Of a stretch of DNA of 64,000 bases, positions 49,226 through 58,825 are shown one piece after another. The notes beneath the pieces were generated by a model, which was not told the origin of the DNA, searched no databases, and saw nothing but the letters and a program-made list of their open reading frames with translations. Position 1 is the first letter of the stretch; every line of letters starts with the position of its first letter. A program made the position numbers and the translations under genes. Location: positions 1 to 64,000 of the forward strand of contig JABIVD010000032.1 in NCBI GenBank assembly GCA_018667335.1, read 5' to 3'. This stretch comes from Rhodospirillaceae bacterium (GTDB lineage: Bacteria > Pseudomonadota > Alphaproteobacteria > UBA6615).

Positions 49226-50871
49226 GACTTTTCCTCGGCCCCTTCAGCGGTGAGACGCTCGAGAGCGGCTGGAGAATCAACATCTGTCAGCACGGCATCG
49301 TCCGACATCGGAACCTCGACCACGACATCGTCATAGTCACCGATAAGATGTTTGGCACCGACGTCGCCGCCCAATGCGGCCATATCCTCGAAAAAGCGCC
49401 GGTCCCAGAATACAGGATTACCGCGTTTTCCGTTCCGTGTCGGCACACAAATGAGATGTCCTTCATCGGGATCATGCGCCGCGACCAGTTGGCGCAGATG
49501 TTTGGCACCGACTCTCGGCATGTCACCCAATGCAATCAGGGCCCCGTCGCATGTCTCGGGTATGGCTAAAACACCGACCCGCAATGACGTACTCAGCCCG
49601 TCATCGAAGGCTGGGTTGTGCACGAATGTCGCCCGATCCCCTGCGGCGGCCTGCACCTCATCGGGCTGGTGGCCGGTCACGACGATAACGGGGTCGGCAC
49701 CGGCCTCGCGTGCCGCGTCGACCGCATGGCGCATCATCGGTTTGCCATCCACCTCGATCAGCAGCTTGTTGATGGCACCCATACGCCGCGATTGTCCGGC
49801 GGCGAGAATGATGGCCGCAAACTGCGGCGTCGAAGTTTCCTGCCGCCGTGCGCGTGGCGCAGCCTGGGTGCGGGGCAGGGGCCGGGAAGGTATCTCCTTG
49901 AGTAGCCCGCCGACACCGAGCCCCATGATGTCTGCCCCGTCGACGGGGATGTCGGCCATGATCCGTTCGAGCACGAGATCATTGCCACCAAGCCGCGGAG
50001 ATCGCGCAGACCCCGGCAAGGCAAGGACGGGAACCTCGTTGATCCGCGCGAGGACCATCAGGTTGCCAGGGTCAACGGGCATTCCGAAATGCTCGATGGT
50101 TCCCCCGGTCCGCGTGATCGCCTCGGGAATTACGTCGCGACGGTCCGTGGTCGCTGACGCACCGACGATCAGGACCAATTCGGCACCGCTCCCGACCAAT
50201 CCGTGAAGCGCGGCTTCGATGGCGATCACGTCATGATCGACGGTTACGGGAGCAGACAATGTGCTGCCGAGCGCCTCGATACGGTTGCGCACCACGCCCT
50301 CGGTCTTGACCAGCACCTTGTCGGGCAAGCCGGGCAGGTTGGTCTGGATCAGGCCGACGCGCCGCTCACGATAGGGACGCACGGCGATCAGGCCGGCATC
50401 TCCAACGGCGTGCGCAGCTTCCTCCGCCTGGGTCAGGTCTGCTTCGGCGACAGCGAACGGAATGATCTTTATCGTCGCGACGACCTGTTCCGCTTCGACC
50501 CGGTCGAAGGGGTGCAACGTCGAAATGGTGATGCCCTCATCGACCCTGTTGATGCGGTTAACAGCGTCTGGGGCCAGCATTGCGAGACCGGCAGTGCGGG
50601 CGAACAAATTGACCCGCCCCGTGCCCGCGATGCCGGCGCGTACCCCGGAACCCGTCGCGGCCGTCGCCAAACGGCTGGCGGCTGCGTTCTCGTCGATATC
50701 CCCGGCCTCGAAGATCGCCACCGTGACGTCATTGACGCCTGCGTCTGTTAGCCGGGAGATGTCGTCGGCGTCGAGGAGGTGTCCCTTGCGGTAGCGCTGC
50801 CCGCCCAGGGTCTGACCGTGTACGAGCATTGTGCCCTCGGCCTGGGTCAGCGGGACGGGGCCGAACTTCAT
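49222..50871 (-). CDS. Molybdopterin-binding (MoeA-like) / MobA-like nucleotidyltransferase fusion
   Basis: A 549-aa fusion. Residues 1-340 are a molybdopterin-binding domain ('MLVHGQTLGGQRYRKGHLLD' and the later 'LVLIVGASATTDRRDVIPEA', VLALPGSARSP). Residues 350-549 are a MobA/MocA-type transferase: 'AIILAAGQSRRMGAINKLL' (nucleotide loop), ALGDMPRVG and GKRGNPVFWDRRFF. Such fusions mature the cytosine-dinucleotide molybdenum cofactor of xanthine dehydrogenase-family enzymes. The gene overlaps XdhC by 4 nt, placing it in the cox maturation set. Confidence 0.88.
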   Translation of the reverse strand: MKFGPVPLTQAEGTMLVHGQTLGGQRYRKGHLLDADDISRLTDAGVNDVTVAIFEAGDIDENAAASRLATAATGSGVRAGIAGTGRVNLFARTAGLAMLAPDAVNRINRVDEGITISTLHPFDRVEAEQVVATIKIIPFAVAEADLTQAEEAAHAVGDAGLIAVRPYRERRVGLIQTNLPGLPDKVLVKTEGVVRNRIEALGSTLSAPVTVDHDVIAIEAALHGLVGSGAELVLIVGASATTDRRDVIPEAITRTGGTIEHFGMPVDPGNLMVLARINEVPVLALPGSARSPRLGGNDLVLERIMADIPVDGADIMGLGVGGLLKEIPSRPLPRTQAAPRARRQETSTPQFAAIILAAGQSRRMGAINKLLIEVDGKPMMRHAVDAAREAGADPVIVVTGHQPDEVQAAAGDRATFVHNPAFDDGLSTSLRVGVLAIPETCDGALIALGDMPRVGAKHLRQLVAAHDPDEGHLICVPTRNGKRGNPVFWDRRFFEDMAALGGDVGAKHLIGDYDDVVVEVPMSDDAVLTDVDSPAALERLTAEGAEEKS

Positions 50872-51560
50872 GCGCCGTGCAGGACCTGCGTGACCTGCGC
50901 CATGATCGAGATTGCGATTTCGGCCGGGCTCTTCGCGTTAATGGCCAGGCCGACCGGTGCGTGGATCTGTCCGATTTCATCTTCGGAGTAACCGGCCTCG
51001 GTCAAACGTTCGACCCGGCCCGCATGGGTTTTCCGGCTGCCGAGCGCGCCGATGTAAAACGCTTCCGAGCGCAATGCCACGTGCAGCGCGGGGTCGTCGA
51101 GCTTCGGATCATGGGTCAGGGTCACCACCGCCGTGCGGTTGTCGACGCCGAGCGTATTCAGCGCGTCGTCGGGCCAGTCCTCACTCAGGGTGACGCCGGG
51201 GAAGCGATCGCGGGTCGCGAAGGCACCGCGCGGGTCGACGATGACAACTTCATAGCCGGAGGTCTGGGCGAGGGTGACCAGCGGCTGGGCGATATGTACG
51301 GCGCCGACAATGATCATTCGTTTGGGCGGGTTGAAGACCTGTACGAACAGCGGGGCGTCATCGCGGCGTAAGCGTCCGCTCTTGTCGTCGCGCAGCGCAT
51401 CGCGCGTGGCATCGAGGGCCTCGTCGTCGAGTTTGAGGGCACCATCGGCCCGGTCGCGGAAGACCAGCGTCTGGTCGCCGGTCTCCAGGTTCGATACGAG
51501 CGCGACCTGCTGCTTTGCTGCGCGGGCGGCCAGGAGTGATGTCAGGGTTTCGGGTCGCAT
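50868..51560 (-). CDS. XdhC family protein (Rossmann part, CoxI-like)
   Basis: A 230-aa maturation factor for molybdenum hydroxylases. The C-terminal Rossmann domain is clear ('RMIIVGAVHIAQPLVTLAQT', 'YEVVIVDPRGAFATRDRFPG', 'YIGALGSRKTHAGRVERL', 'IHAPVGLAINAKSPAEIAIS'). The N-terminal 80 residues are reduced. XdhC proteins handle sulfuration and insertion of the cofactor. It lies between the MoeA/MobA fusion (4-nt overlap) and the small XdhC-N gene (6-nt gap). Confidence 0.88.
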   Translation of the reverse strand: MRPETLTSLLAARAAKQQVALVSNLETGDQTLVFRDRADGALKLDDEALDATRDALRDDKSGRLRRDDAPLFVQVFNPPKRMIIVGAVHIAQPLVTLAQTSGYEVVIVDPRGAFATRDRFPGVTLSEDWPDDALNTLGVDNRTAVVTLTHDPKLDDPALHVALRSEAFYIGALGSRKTHAGRVERLTEAGYSEDEIGQIHAPVGLAINAKSPAEIAISIMAQVTQVLHGA

Positions 51561-51566
51561 GGCGGG

Positions 51567-51914
51567 TCAGTCGAGCCGCTCGACCCAGACTTCGACCTTG
51601 CCGCCACAGGCGAGGCCGACTTCCCAGGCCATTTCGTTCGACACACCGAAGTCGAGCAGGCGGGGCTTGCCGTCCGCCATAACCTCACGTGCCTCGTGGA
51701 CAACCGCGCCTTCGATGCAGCCACCCGACACGGAGCCGATCATGTTTCCGTCCTCGTCAATCGCGAGTTGGCTGCCGACCGGGCGGGGCGAGGAACCCCA
51801 GGTGGTGACCACCGTAGCGATCGCGACATTCTTGCCGGATTGGCGCCAGTCGGCGGCCTTCTCGACGACGTCGTCGTGATCAAGGGCCTGCAAGTCGATA
51901 CCTGTTTCACTCAT
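51567..51914 (-). CDS. XdhC N-terminal domain protein (CoxF/XdhC half)
   Basis: A 115-aa protein that corresponds to the N-terminal XdhC_CoxI domain only: 'VAIATVVTTWGSSPRPVGSQ', 'GSVSGGCIEGAVVHEAREVM' and EVGLACGGKVEVWVERLD. The Cys residues lie in SGGCIE and LACGG, the usual molybdopterin-handling positions. The ATG (51914) overlaps the CoxE stop as ATGA, with AGGAGG 7 nt upstream. XdhC is therefore encoded here as two separate proteins, as is common in form II cox clusters. Confidence 0.85.
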   Translation of the reverse strand: MSETGIDLQALDHDDVVEKAADWRQSGKNVAIATVVTTWGSSPRPVGSQLAIDEDGNMIGSVSGGCIEGAVVHEAREVMADGKPRLLDFGVSNEMAWEVGLACGGKVEVWVERLD

Positions 51915-53221
51915 TGCGCTGCCTCCTGCCATGATTTGCTCTGAAACGTCCCATGACCATCGGCGCGGGACAAGGCTTCTGCAAGCTGTTCCAGACTTTC
52001 GAGATTGTGGATCGAGCGGAATTCGTCGGTGTGCGGGAGCATGGCCCGGGCGCCAAGCGATTTCGGTTCGTATCGGTCATAACGTAGGAGCGGATTAAGC
52101 CATATCAAGCGCCGGCTCGACATGTGAAGCCGTTCGATTTCCTTGTCCAGGCCATCTGCCGCATCGCGATCGAGCCCGTCCGTGATCAGCAGGACCACGG
52201 CACCCTGACCGAGCACGCGCCGCGACCACTCTGTGTTGAAGTCGTGCAGAGAGTGGCCGATACGTGTCCCGCCGGACCAGTCATCGACGGCCTCCGCGAC
52301 CTTGTCGAGCGCTTCGTCGACGTCCTTGTAGCGTAGCTGGCGGGTGACGTTGGTCAGCCGGGTGCCGAACAGGAACGTGTGGACACGGTCGCGGTCGTTT
52401 GTGACCGCGTGCATGAAGTGCAGGATCATGCGCGAGTAACGGCTCATTGACCCTGAGATGTCGCAGAGCACGACGAGCGGCGGATGGCGGCGTTGGCGCT
52501 TTCGGTATTGCAGCGGGATGGTCGCACCGCCGCCGCGCAGGGCGGCCCGCAGGGTCGCGCGCATGTCGATGCGCCGGCCGCGTGCGTCGCGCCGGAACCG
52601 GCGGATCGGGACTTCCATGATGGGCAGCCGCATCCGCGCAATCGCGCGCTTGGCGGCCTCGAGCTCCTCGCTCGACATCTTCTCGAAGTCTGTCTTCTGC
52701 AGGACCTCGTTGGCCGAGAAGGTCATCACGGCATCGACCGTGATTTCCGGCTCTTCCTCGTCCTGGCTGCCCTCACCCTCGCCGGGCATCTCCATCTGAT
52801 CCTGCTTCAGCGCCTCTGCGAGCCGTCGGTTCATTTCCTCGGCGTTCTGCTGTGCGTCGGGATCGACGAAGGAGGGCAGGACGAGGGACGCCATGCGTTC
52901 CAGAAGCTTGGGATTGCGCCAGAAAATGTGGAAGGCCTGATCGAAGATTTCGCGCTGGTCGCGCCGGTTCACGAAGACGGCGTGCAGCGCCCAATAGAAA
53001 TCGTCCCGATTGTCGAGCCCGACCGTCTCCACGGCCTTGATGCCTTCGATGACCTTGCCCGGGCCGACGGGCAGACCCGCAGCGCGCAGCACCCGGGCGA
53101 AATGCATGATGTTGTTGGCAATCTTGCCGCCGCCGACTTCGCCCACATCGGCGAGGTCGTCGAGCTTCGCCTTGGCCTGCAGAGCCGGGCGTGCCGCGTC
53201 CGGGATCGCTTTCTCGGACAC
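51911..53221 (-). CDS. CoxE-like VWA domain protein
   Basis: A 436-aa protein with the CoxE/VWA_CoxE layout. An N-terminal helical part (GGGKIANNIMHFARVLRAAG), an acidic linker 'MPGEGEGSQDEEEPEI', and a von Willebrand A domain with MIDAS VVLCDISGSMSRYSRM, then 'SHLHDFN..WSRRVLGQGAVVLLITDG' type strands. In carboxydotrophs CoxD (MoxR ATPase) and CoxE mature the molybdenum-copper site. GTG 53221 was chosen, 4 nt after the MoxR stop; a longer ATG start at 53290 lies inside moxR and encodes an Arg/Ser-rich string unlike the family. Confidence 0.82.
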   Translation of the reverse strand: MSEKAIPDAARPALQAKAKLDDLADVGEVGGGKIANNIMHFARVLRAAGLPVGPGKVIEGIKAVETVGLDNRDDFYWALHAVFVNRRDQREIFDQAFHIFWRNPKLLERMASLVLPSFVDPDAQQNAEEMNRRLAEALKQDQMEMPGEGEGSQDEEEPEITVDAVMTFSANEVLQKTDFEKMSSEELEAAKRAIARMRLPIMEVPIRRFRRDARGRRIDMRATLRAALRGGGATIPLQYRKRQRRHPPLVVLCDISGSMSRYSRMILHFMHAVTNDRDRVHTFLFGTRLTNVTRQLRYKDVDEALDKVAEAVDDWSGGTRIGHSLHDFNTEWSRRVLGQGAVVLLITDGLDRDAADGLDKEIERLHMSSRRLIWLNPLLRYDRYEPKSLGARAMLPHTDEFRSIHNLESLEQLAEALSRADGHGTFQSKSWQEAAQ

Positions 53222-53225
53222 GTGT

Positions 53226-54149
53226 CTAGTTCGCCGCCTGGGCGAGGGCGACCTCATTCTTGACCTCGTCGAGGATCTTCGCGGCTTCACTGCCGCGGAT
53301 CTTCGCGATGTCGTCCTGGTATTTCAGAAGGACACCAAGCGTGTCGTCGATGGCATCGGGGGTAAGCTCGATAATGTCGAGCTGATGCAAGGCAGACGCC
53401 CAGTCGATGGTTTCGGCGATACCGGGCACCTTGAACAGGTCCATCGCGCGCAGACGCTGTACGAACTCGACGACCTGACGTGACAGCCGCGCGTCGGCCT
53501 GGGGCGCCTTGAGGTTCAGGATTTCCAGTTCGCGTTCCGCATCGGGATAGTCGACCCAGTAGTAGAAGCAACGACGTTTGAGTGCGTCGTGAATTTCGCG
53601 GGTCCGGTTCGACGTGATGATGACGATCGGCGGCTCGTCGGCACGCACGGTGCCGATTTCCGGAATGGTGATCTGGAAGTCTGACAGCACCTCCAGCAGA
53701 TAGGCCTCGAAGGCCTCGTCGGTGCGGTCAAGTTCATCGATGAGAAGCACGGGCGGTCCGTCGGCGGACGGGTCGAGTGCCTGCAGGAGCGGCCGGTGGA
53801 TGAGGAACTTGTCCGAGAAGATGTCGTCACCGAGGCGGTCGCGGTCGCTGAGGCCTTCGGCTTCTGCCATCCGGATTTCGATCATCTGGGCGGAATAGTT
53901 CCACTCATAGACGGCCGATGCGACATCGAGCCCCTCGTAACACTGCAAGCGGACCAGGCGGCGACCAAGTGTCTCCGACAGGACTTTCGCGATCTCGGTC
54001 TTGCCGACGCCGGCCTCGCCCTCAAGGAAGAGGGGGCGTCCAAGTTTCAGGGACAGATACACTGCCGTAGACAGGCTCCGGTCCGAGACATAATTGCCCG
54101 ACGACAGGAGTTCGAGGGTGTCTTCGACGTTCTCAGGAATGTTGATCAA
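53226..54149 (-). CDS. MoxR-family AAA+ ATPase (CoxD-like)
   Basis: A 307-aa AAA+ ATPase. Walker A is GEAGVGKTEIAKVL, Walker B is LLIDELDRTDEAFEAYLLE, sensor 1 is VIITSNRTREIHDALKRRC and the arginine finger region is FYYWVDYPDAERE. It pairs with the VWA protein encoded next. In Afipia (Oligotropha) CoxD unfolds or remodels the dehydrogenase for cofactor assembly. It is on the same strand as coxSLM but separated from coxM by a 174-bp spacer with a hairpin. Confidence 0.92.
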   Translation of the reverse strand: MINIPENVEDTLELLSSGNYVSDRSLSTAVYLSLKLGRPLFLEGEAGVGKTEIAKVLSETLGRRLVRLQCYEGLDVASAVYEWNYSAQMIEIRMAEAEGLSDRDRLGDDIFSDKFLIHRPLLQALDPSADGPPVLLIDELDRTDEAFEAYLLEVLSDFQITIPEIGTVRADEPPIVIITSNRTREIHDALKRRCFYYWVDYPDAERELEILNLKAPQADARLSRQVVEFVQRLRAMDLFKVPGIAETIDWASALHQLDIIELTPDAIDDTLGVLLKYQDDIAKIRGSEAAKILDEVKNEVALAQAAN

Positions 54150-54268
54150 GGGACTTCATCCGATGTTCGACGCGAACTCCGTGGTGCGCGCATGTTCCAA
54201 GGTATTACGCTCGGCAGCTTCTGTGTTTGATATAGCGCAGGGCGCGCTTCCGGCCAAGCGGACCAAGA

Positions 54269-54299
54269 GATACGGCCGGAGCGAAGCCCCGGCCGTATC
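54269..54299 (-). terminator. Perfect 11-bp hairpin between coxM and moxR
   Basis: GATACGGCCGG (54269-54279) and CCGGCCGTATC (54289-54299) pair fully around a 9-nt loop, 25 nt after the coxM stop on the minus strand. The following minus-strand bases (TCTTGG) are not a strong T-tract, so termination may be partial or the hairpin may only stabilise the mRNA. The plus-strand flank is AAAATTCATTTTG. Confidence 0.5.
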
Positions 54300-54323
54300 A
54301 AAATTCATTTTGTCGGTCGAGAA

Positions 54324-55121
54324 TTAACCTGCGGCAGTGACCGCGCGGCTCGCCATGACCGAAATCAGATGGGCGCGATATTCGGCGGAGGCATGAATAT
54401 CAGTATTCAAACCGTCATCGGACATCTTCACACCCTTCGCGGCATCGGCGCTCCAGTTGCCCGACAATGCGCTCTCGATGTCGCTGGCCCGGAACACACC
54501 ATCCTGTCCGGCGCCGGTGACTGCGACGCGTGTTTCCCCACCCGTCTGCGCCACCATGACGCCGACCAGAGCGTAACGTGACGCAGGGTTCGGGAACTTT
54601 GTGTAGGCGGCCTTCTCGGGAACGGGGAAGCGCACGGCCGTGATCAGTTCGCCTTCTTCGAGCACCGTTGTGAACATGCCGTCGAAAAAACTCTCGGCCG
54701 CAATTTCACGCTGGTTCGTGATCACGGTTGCGTTCAGAGCGAGGACAGCAGCCGGGTAGTCTGCTGCCGGGTCGTTGTTCGCAACCGATCCGCCAATGGT
54801 GCCGCGGTTGCGGACCTGCGGGTCGCCGATATTGTCGGCGAGGCCTGCGAGAGCAGGGATCTTGGACTGCACGACGTCGGAGTTCGCGACATCGACATGA
54901 CGCGTCATGGCCTTGATCGTGACGGAGTCTCCGCCATCTTCGATACCGACGAGATCGCCGATGTCTGCCAGATCGACCAGATCCGATGGTTGCGCCAGGC
55001 GCTGTTTGAGCGTCGGAATGAGGGTCATGCCCCCGGCCAGGAAACGCCCGTCATCTGCGGCTGCTACGGCGCTTGTGGCTTCGTCGGCGGAACCCGCCTT
55101 TTGGTAATTGAACTGGTACAT
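54324..55121 (-). CDS. CoxM-type FAD-binding subunit of a molybdenum hydroxylase
   Basis: A 265-aa medium subunit. FAD contacts are visible as AGGMTLIPTLKQRLAQP and 'IGDPQVRNRGTIGGSVANND', and the C-terminal domain starts at 'ELITAVRFPVPEKAAYTKFP'. Electrons pass from the molybdenum centre via the iron-sulfur subunit to this FAD. It is last in the S-L-M order. A 22-nt gap separates it from coxL. Confidence 0.92.
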   Translation of the reverse strand: MYQFNYQKAGSADEATSAVAAADDGRFLAGGMTLIPTLKQRLAQPSDLVDLADIGDLVGIEDGGDSVTIKAMTRHVDVANSDVVQSKIPALAGLADNIGDPQVRNRGTIGGSVANNDPAADYPAAVLALNATVITNQREIAAESFFDGMFTTVLEEGELITAVRFPVPEKAAYTKFPNPASRYALVGVMVAQTGGETRVAVTGAGQDGVFRASDIESALSGNWSADAAKGVKMSDDGLNTDIHASAEYRAHLISVMASRAVTAAG

Positions 55122-55143
55122 GGTCTATCTCCCTAACCAGACG

Positions 55144-57522
55144 TTATTCCGCCGCCTGGCGGACATTGGATTCCTGAATGGCCTGCCACACCTTTTGTGA
55201 TGTCGCGGGCATTGAAATGTCATCGACGCCGAGCGGCGCCAATGCATCGAGAATGGCATTGATCACCGCGGGCGGTGAGCCAATCGCGCCGACTTCGCCG
55301 ACGCCTTTCACTTCCAGTGGGTTCGAAGCCCCCATCACGCCCTGGGTTGCGACCGAGAAGTTCGGCAGATCGTCTGCCCGGGGCATGGTGTAGTCCATGT
55401 AAGACCCGGTCAGGAGCTGGCCGTCATCGTCGTAGACACAACCTTCGAGCATCGCCTGTCCTAGCCCCTGGGCGAGGCCGCCATGGACCTGGCCTTCAAC
55501 GATCATCGGATTGACCACACGCCCGACATCGTCGACGGCGGTGAAGCTGATGACCTCGACGTCACCGGTCTCGGGATCAATCTCGACCTCGCAGATATGC
55601 GCGCCGCCCGGGAAGCTGAAGTTGAGCGGGTCGTAGAACGCATTTTCGTCCAGGCCGGGCTCGATCTCCTCGATGGGATAATTGTGCGGCACATAGGCGG
55701 CGAGTGAAATTTCAGCGAACGCCATTTCCTTGTCAGTGCCGGCGACGGTGAACTTCCCGTCGGCGAACTCGATGTCGGATACGTCGGCTTCCATGATGTG
55801 GGCCGCGATCTTTTTGGCCTTGTCGATCACCTTGTTGCAGGCATTCAGGATCGCAGGGCCGCCGACGGCCAGCGAGCGTGAACCGTAGGTGCCCATGCCG
55901 AACTGTACCTGGTCGGTATCGCCGTGGCTGATTTCGATCTGGTCAATCGGAATGCCGAAGGATTCAGATACGAGCTGGGCGAAGGTCGTCTCATGGCCCT
56001 GACCATGGCTGTGGGTGCCGGTATAGACCGTCACCGAACCGGTCGGGTGGACCCGGACCTGGGCTGATTCATAGAGCCCCGCACGCGCGCCGAGCGCACC
56101 GGCAACCGCTGAAGGTGCGATCCCGCAGGCCTCGATATAGGTCGAGATGCCGATCCCGCGCAGCTTGCCGGACTTTTCGGCATCCGTGCGGCGTTTCTCA
56201 AATCCGGCATAGTCCGACGCCTTGAGTGCGCTTTCGAACGTCGCCGGGCTGTCACCGCAGTCATACTGCAGCGCGACCGGGGTCTGATACGGGTATTGAT
56301 CCGGCTGGATCATGTTCATCTTGCGCAGTTCGACGGGGTCGATCCCGATGTCGCGTGCGGCCTTGGTGACCAGCCGCTCGAGCAGATATGTGCATTCCGG
56401 TCGTCCGGCGCCGCGATAGGCGTCGACGGGGACGGTGTTGGTGAACACCGTCTGCACTTCGGCATAGATCGCGGGTGTCGTGTACACACCGGCCATAAGC
56501 GTCGCGTACAGATATGTCGGAACGCTGGAGCCGAAGGTCGACAGATAGGCGCCGATATTGGCTTTCGTCGCGACCCGTAGCCCGAGGAACTTGCCCGATT
56601 TGTCGAGCGCGAGTTCCGCATGGGATTCGTGGTCACGCCCATGGGCGTCGGTCGCGAAGGATTCAGATCGTTCGGCCGTCCACTTGATCGGCTGATGGAC
56701 CTTGGCCGCGGCCCAGGTAAGGATCGCTTCCTCGGCGTAATGGAAAATCTTGGAGCCGAACCCGCCACCCACATCCGGTGCGACAACCCGAAGCTTGTGC
56801 TCGGGAATCTGCAGCACGAAGGCGCCCATCAACAGGCGGATGACATGCGGGTTCTGGGATGTGGTGAAGAGCGTGTACTGGCTCGTCGAGCGGTCGAAAT
56901 CCGATATTGCCGCGCGGGGCTCCATCGCATTGGGGATCAATCGGTTGTTCACCAGATCGATGGACACGACATGGTCCGCCTTGGCGAAGGCCTCGTCGAC
57001 GGCATCCTTCTCGCCGATCTCCCAATCGAAGCAGCGATTGTTCGGCACGTCGTCATGCACGAGCGTGCCACCGGCGAGGGCCGAGTCCATATCGACGACA
57101 GCAGGCAACACGCCGTAGTCGACTTCAATGAGTTCAGCGGCATCGCGCGCGGCATCGCGTGTGGCGGCGATGACGATGGCCACCTGATCGCCGACATAGC
57201 GCACTTTCTCGTGCGCCAGGGGCGGGTGCCCCGGCTCCATCATCGGCGAGCCATCCTTGTTGTGGATTTGCCAGCCGCAGGGAATGCTCCCGACACCATC
57301 AGCCGCCATATCGGCACCCGTGAAGACAGCGATGACACCTTCGGCCTTTACGGCCTTCGAGATGTCGACCGAATTCAGGGTCGCATGGGCATGCGGCGAG
57401 CGTAGAATCCACGCATGGCTCTGCCCGGGACGATTAATGTCGTCCGTGTAGTTGCCATTGCCGGTGAGGAAACGCTGGTCCTCGACCCGCTTGACGGAAG
57501 CACCAATCCCCGTGCCGGTCAT
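55144..57522 (-). CDS. Form II CoxL-type large subunit, aerobic carbon monoxide dehydrogenase-like molybdenum hydroxylase
   Basis: A 792-aa molybdopterin subunit. The active-site loop reads AYRGAGR (about residues 367-373), the form II signature; proven CO dehydrogenases (form I) carry AYxCSFR. The catalytic Glu is in [13 protein letters not shown] (about 739). Other marks are '[20 protein letters not shown]', '[14 protein letters not shown]' and '[20 protein letters not shown]'. CO oxidation therefore cannot be assumed; other small heterocycles or aldehydes are possible substrates. The operon order S-L-M also fits form II. Confidence 0.92.
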   Translation of the reverse strand: MTGTGIGASVKRVEDQRFLTGNGNYTDDINRPGQSHAWILRSPHAHATLNSVDISKAVKAEGVIAVFTGADMAADGVGSIPCGWQIHNKDGSPMMEPGHPPLAHEKVRYVGDQVAIVIAATRDAARDAAELIEVDYGVLPAVVDMDSALAGGTLVHDDVPNNRCFDWEIGEKDAVDEAFAKADHVVSIDLVNNRLIPNAMEPRAAISDFDRSTSQYTLFTTSQNPHVIRLLMGAFVLQIPEHKLRVVAPDVGGGFGSKIFHYAEEAILTWAAAKVHQPIKWTAERSESFATDAHGRDHESHAELALDKSGKFLGLRVATKANIGAYLSTFGSSVPTYLYATLMAGVYTTPAIYAEVQTVFTNTVPVDAYRGAGRPECTYLLERLVTKAARDIGIDPVELRKMNMIQPDQYPYQTPVALQYDCGDSPATFESALKASDYAGFEKRRTDAEKSGKLRGIGISTYIEACGIAPSAVAGALGARAGLYESAQVRVHPTGSVTVYTGTHSHGQGHETTFAQLVSESFGIPIDQIEISHGDTDQVQFGMGTYGSRSLAVGGPAILNACNKVIDKAKKIAAHIMEADVSDIEFADGKFTVAGTDKEMAFAEISLAAYVPHNYPIEEIEPGLDENAFYDPLNFSFPGGAHICEVEIDPETGDVEVISFTAVDDVGRVVNPMIVEGQVHGGLAQGLGQAMLEGCVYDDDGQLLTGSYMDYTMPRADDLPNFSVATQGVMGASNPLEVKGVGEVGAIGSPPAVINAILDALAPLGVDDISMPATSQKVWQAIQESNVRQAAE

Positions 57523-57526
57523 CGCG

Positions 57527-57994
57527 CTATCCCCTCAGGGCTTCGGCGCCGGCGAGAATGGATTTAACAATGTTGTGGTAGCCGGTGCAGCGGCAGAGGT
57601 TTCCCTCGAGCCATTCGCGGACTTCCTGTTCGCTTGGATCCGGGTTCTTCTGAACCAGGTCGAGAGCACTCATCACCATGCCCGGCGTGCAGAAACCGCA
57701 CTGGAGGCCATGATTTTCACGGAATGCTTCCTGCATCGGATGCAGTTCGTCGCCATTCGCGAGCCCCTCGATCGTGGCCACGTCGGCGCCTTCGGCCTGG
57801 GCCGCCAGCATCGTGCAGGATTTCAGGGATTCGCCATTCACATGGACAACGCACGCGCCGCACTGGCTCGTGTCGCAACCGACATGCGTGCCGGTCATTC
57901 CCAGACTCTCGCGAAGATATTGAACGAGTAGAGTCCGTGGTTCGACTTCAGCCGATACGGACTTTCCGTTCACCGTCATTGATACGGTGGGCAT
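57527..57994 (-). CDS. CoxS-type [2Fe-2S] subunit of a molybdenum hydroxylase
   Basis: A 155-aa small subunit with two clusters. The plant-type N-terminal cluster motif is [21 protein letters not shown]; the C-terminal helical domain has CGFCTPGMV and CRCTGYHNI. It relays electrons between the molybdenum centre and FAD. It is the first gene of the S-L-M unit; coxL begins 4 nt after its stop. The spacer before it contains inverted repeats. Confidence 0.95.
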   Translation of the reverse strand: MPTVSMTVNGKSVSAEVEPRTLLVQYLRESLGMTGTHVGCDTSQCGACVVHVNGESLKSCTMLAAQAEGADVATIEGLANGDELHPMQEAFRENHGLQCGFCTPGMVMSALDLVQKNPDPSEQEVREWLEGNLCRCTGYHNIVKSILAGAEALRG

Positions 57995-58032
57995 AACGCT
58001 CCTCCCAGTTTTGGGTTGCCCCCAATGGCCAC

Positions 58033-58147
58033 CACGCGGTGCCCCGCGTGCTGATCCGATTATTACTTCGTCAGAGTTTCTTCCGCAGGGCGCGTTGCGT
58101 CAAGCCGCAGCGCACCAAATTCCGCAGAAATTACCAAGATTGGTGCG
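58033..58147. promoter_or_regulatory. Inverted repeats in the coxG-coxS spacer
   Basis: Two repeats lie in the 160-bp spacer: CACGCGG (58033-58039) / CCGCGTG (58044-58050), 39 bp before coxS; and CGCACCAA (58111-58118) / TTGGTGCG (58140-58147), just after the coxG stop. The second may end the coxG message or serve as an operator. No T-tract follows on the minus strand. Confidence 0.4.
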
Positions 58148-58154
58148 TTGACGC

Positions 58155-58748
58155 CTAGCCGAACAGCGCGAACAGTACGATTGCGGCAACGACGAGCCCA
58201 CTGACCCACGTGCCGGCCCCGACCTGTGACATGGCCGTGACCTGTCCGGCCGCCGCTGATGCAGGCGCCGGCGCTGCTGCAGCGGGCGCATCCGTTGCGC
58301 CGTCTTCACCCTCCGTCACCGCTTCCGCGAAGTTCTCGAAAAACTGCGAGGCCATTTTCTTTGCCGTGCCGTCGATCAGGCGGGCCCCGAGCTGCGCCAG
58401 CTTGCCGCCGACCTGGGCGTCGACCTCGTATTTGAGGAGGGTGCCGTCGCCGTCATCCTCGAGTTGGACGTTGGCGCCGCCCTTGGCAAAGCCGGCAGCG
58501 CCGCCTTTGCCTTCGCCTGAAATGCGATAGCCGTTGGGTGCGTCGATATCGGTCAGCTGCACGGAGCCGGCGAACTTGGCCTTCACCGGCCCGACTTTCG
58601 CCGTGACTTTTGCTGTGAATGACGTGTCGGATGTCTGGTCGATTTCCTCACAGCCGGGAATAGACTGTTTCAGAATTTCCGGATCGTTCAATCCGGCCCA
58701 GACCTTCTCGCGTGTTGCGTTGATTTTGTATTCGCCAGACATTTCCAT
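58155..58748 (-). CDS. CoxG family (SRPBCC) protein with C-terminal membrane anchor
   Basis: A 197-aa protein. Residues 1-140 are the SRPBCC/CoxG domain ('GEYKINATREKVWAGLNDPE', 'ILKQSIPGCEEIDQTSDTSF', 'GTLLKYEVDAQVGGKLAQLG'). An Ala/Pro-rich linker and one C-terminal hydrophobic helix ('WVSGLVVAAIVLFALFG') follow. CoxG recruits the molybdenum hydroxylase to the membrane quinone pool in carboxydotrophs. The ATG at 58748 is chosen because the domain starts there. A 160-bp gap separates it from coxS. Confidence 0.88.
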   Translation of the reverse strand: MEMSGEYKINATREKVWAGLNDPEILKQSIPGCEEIDQTSDTSFTAKVTAKVGPVKAKFAGSVQLTDIDAPNGYRISGEGKGGAAGFAKGGANVQLEDDGDGTLLKYEVDAQVGGKLAQLGARLIDGTAKKMASQFFENFAEAVTEGEDGATDAPAAAAPAPASAAAGQVTAMSQVGAGTWVSGLVVAAIVLFALFG

Positions 58749-58825
58749 GGCGGTGATCCTTATCGGCTGGGATGAATTTGACCAAAAAATAGTCCTCGGC
58801 CGTCCTTGGGACAAGCGGTGATCTG

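Noticed and set aside
55144-57522. Calling the cox cluster a proven carbon monoxide dehydrogenase
   Set aside because: The active-site loop AYRGAGR is the form II type, for which CO oxidation is not generally shown.
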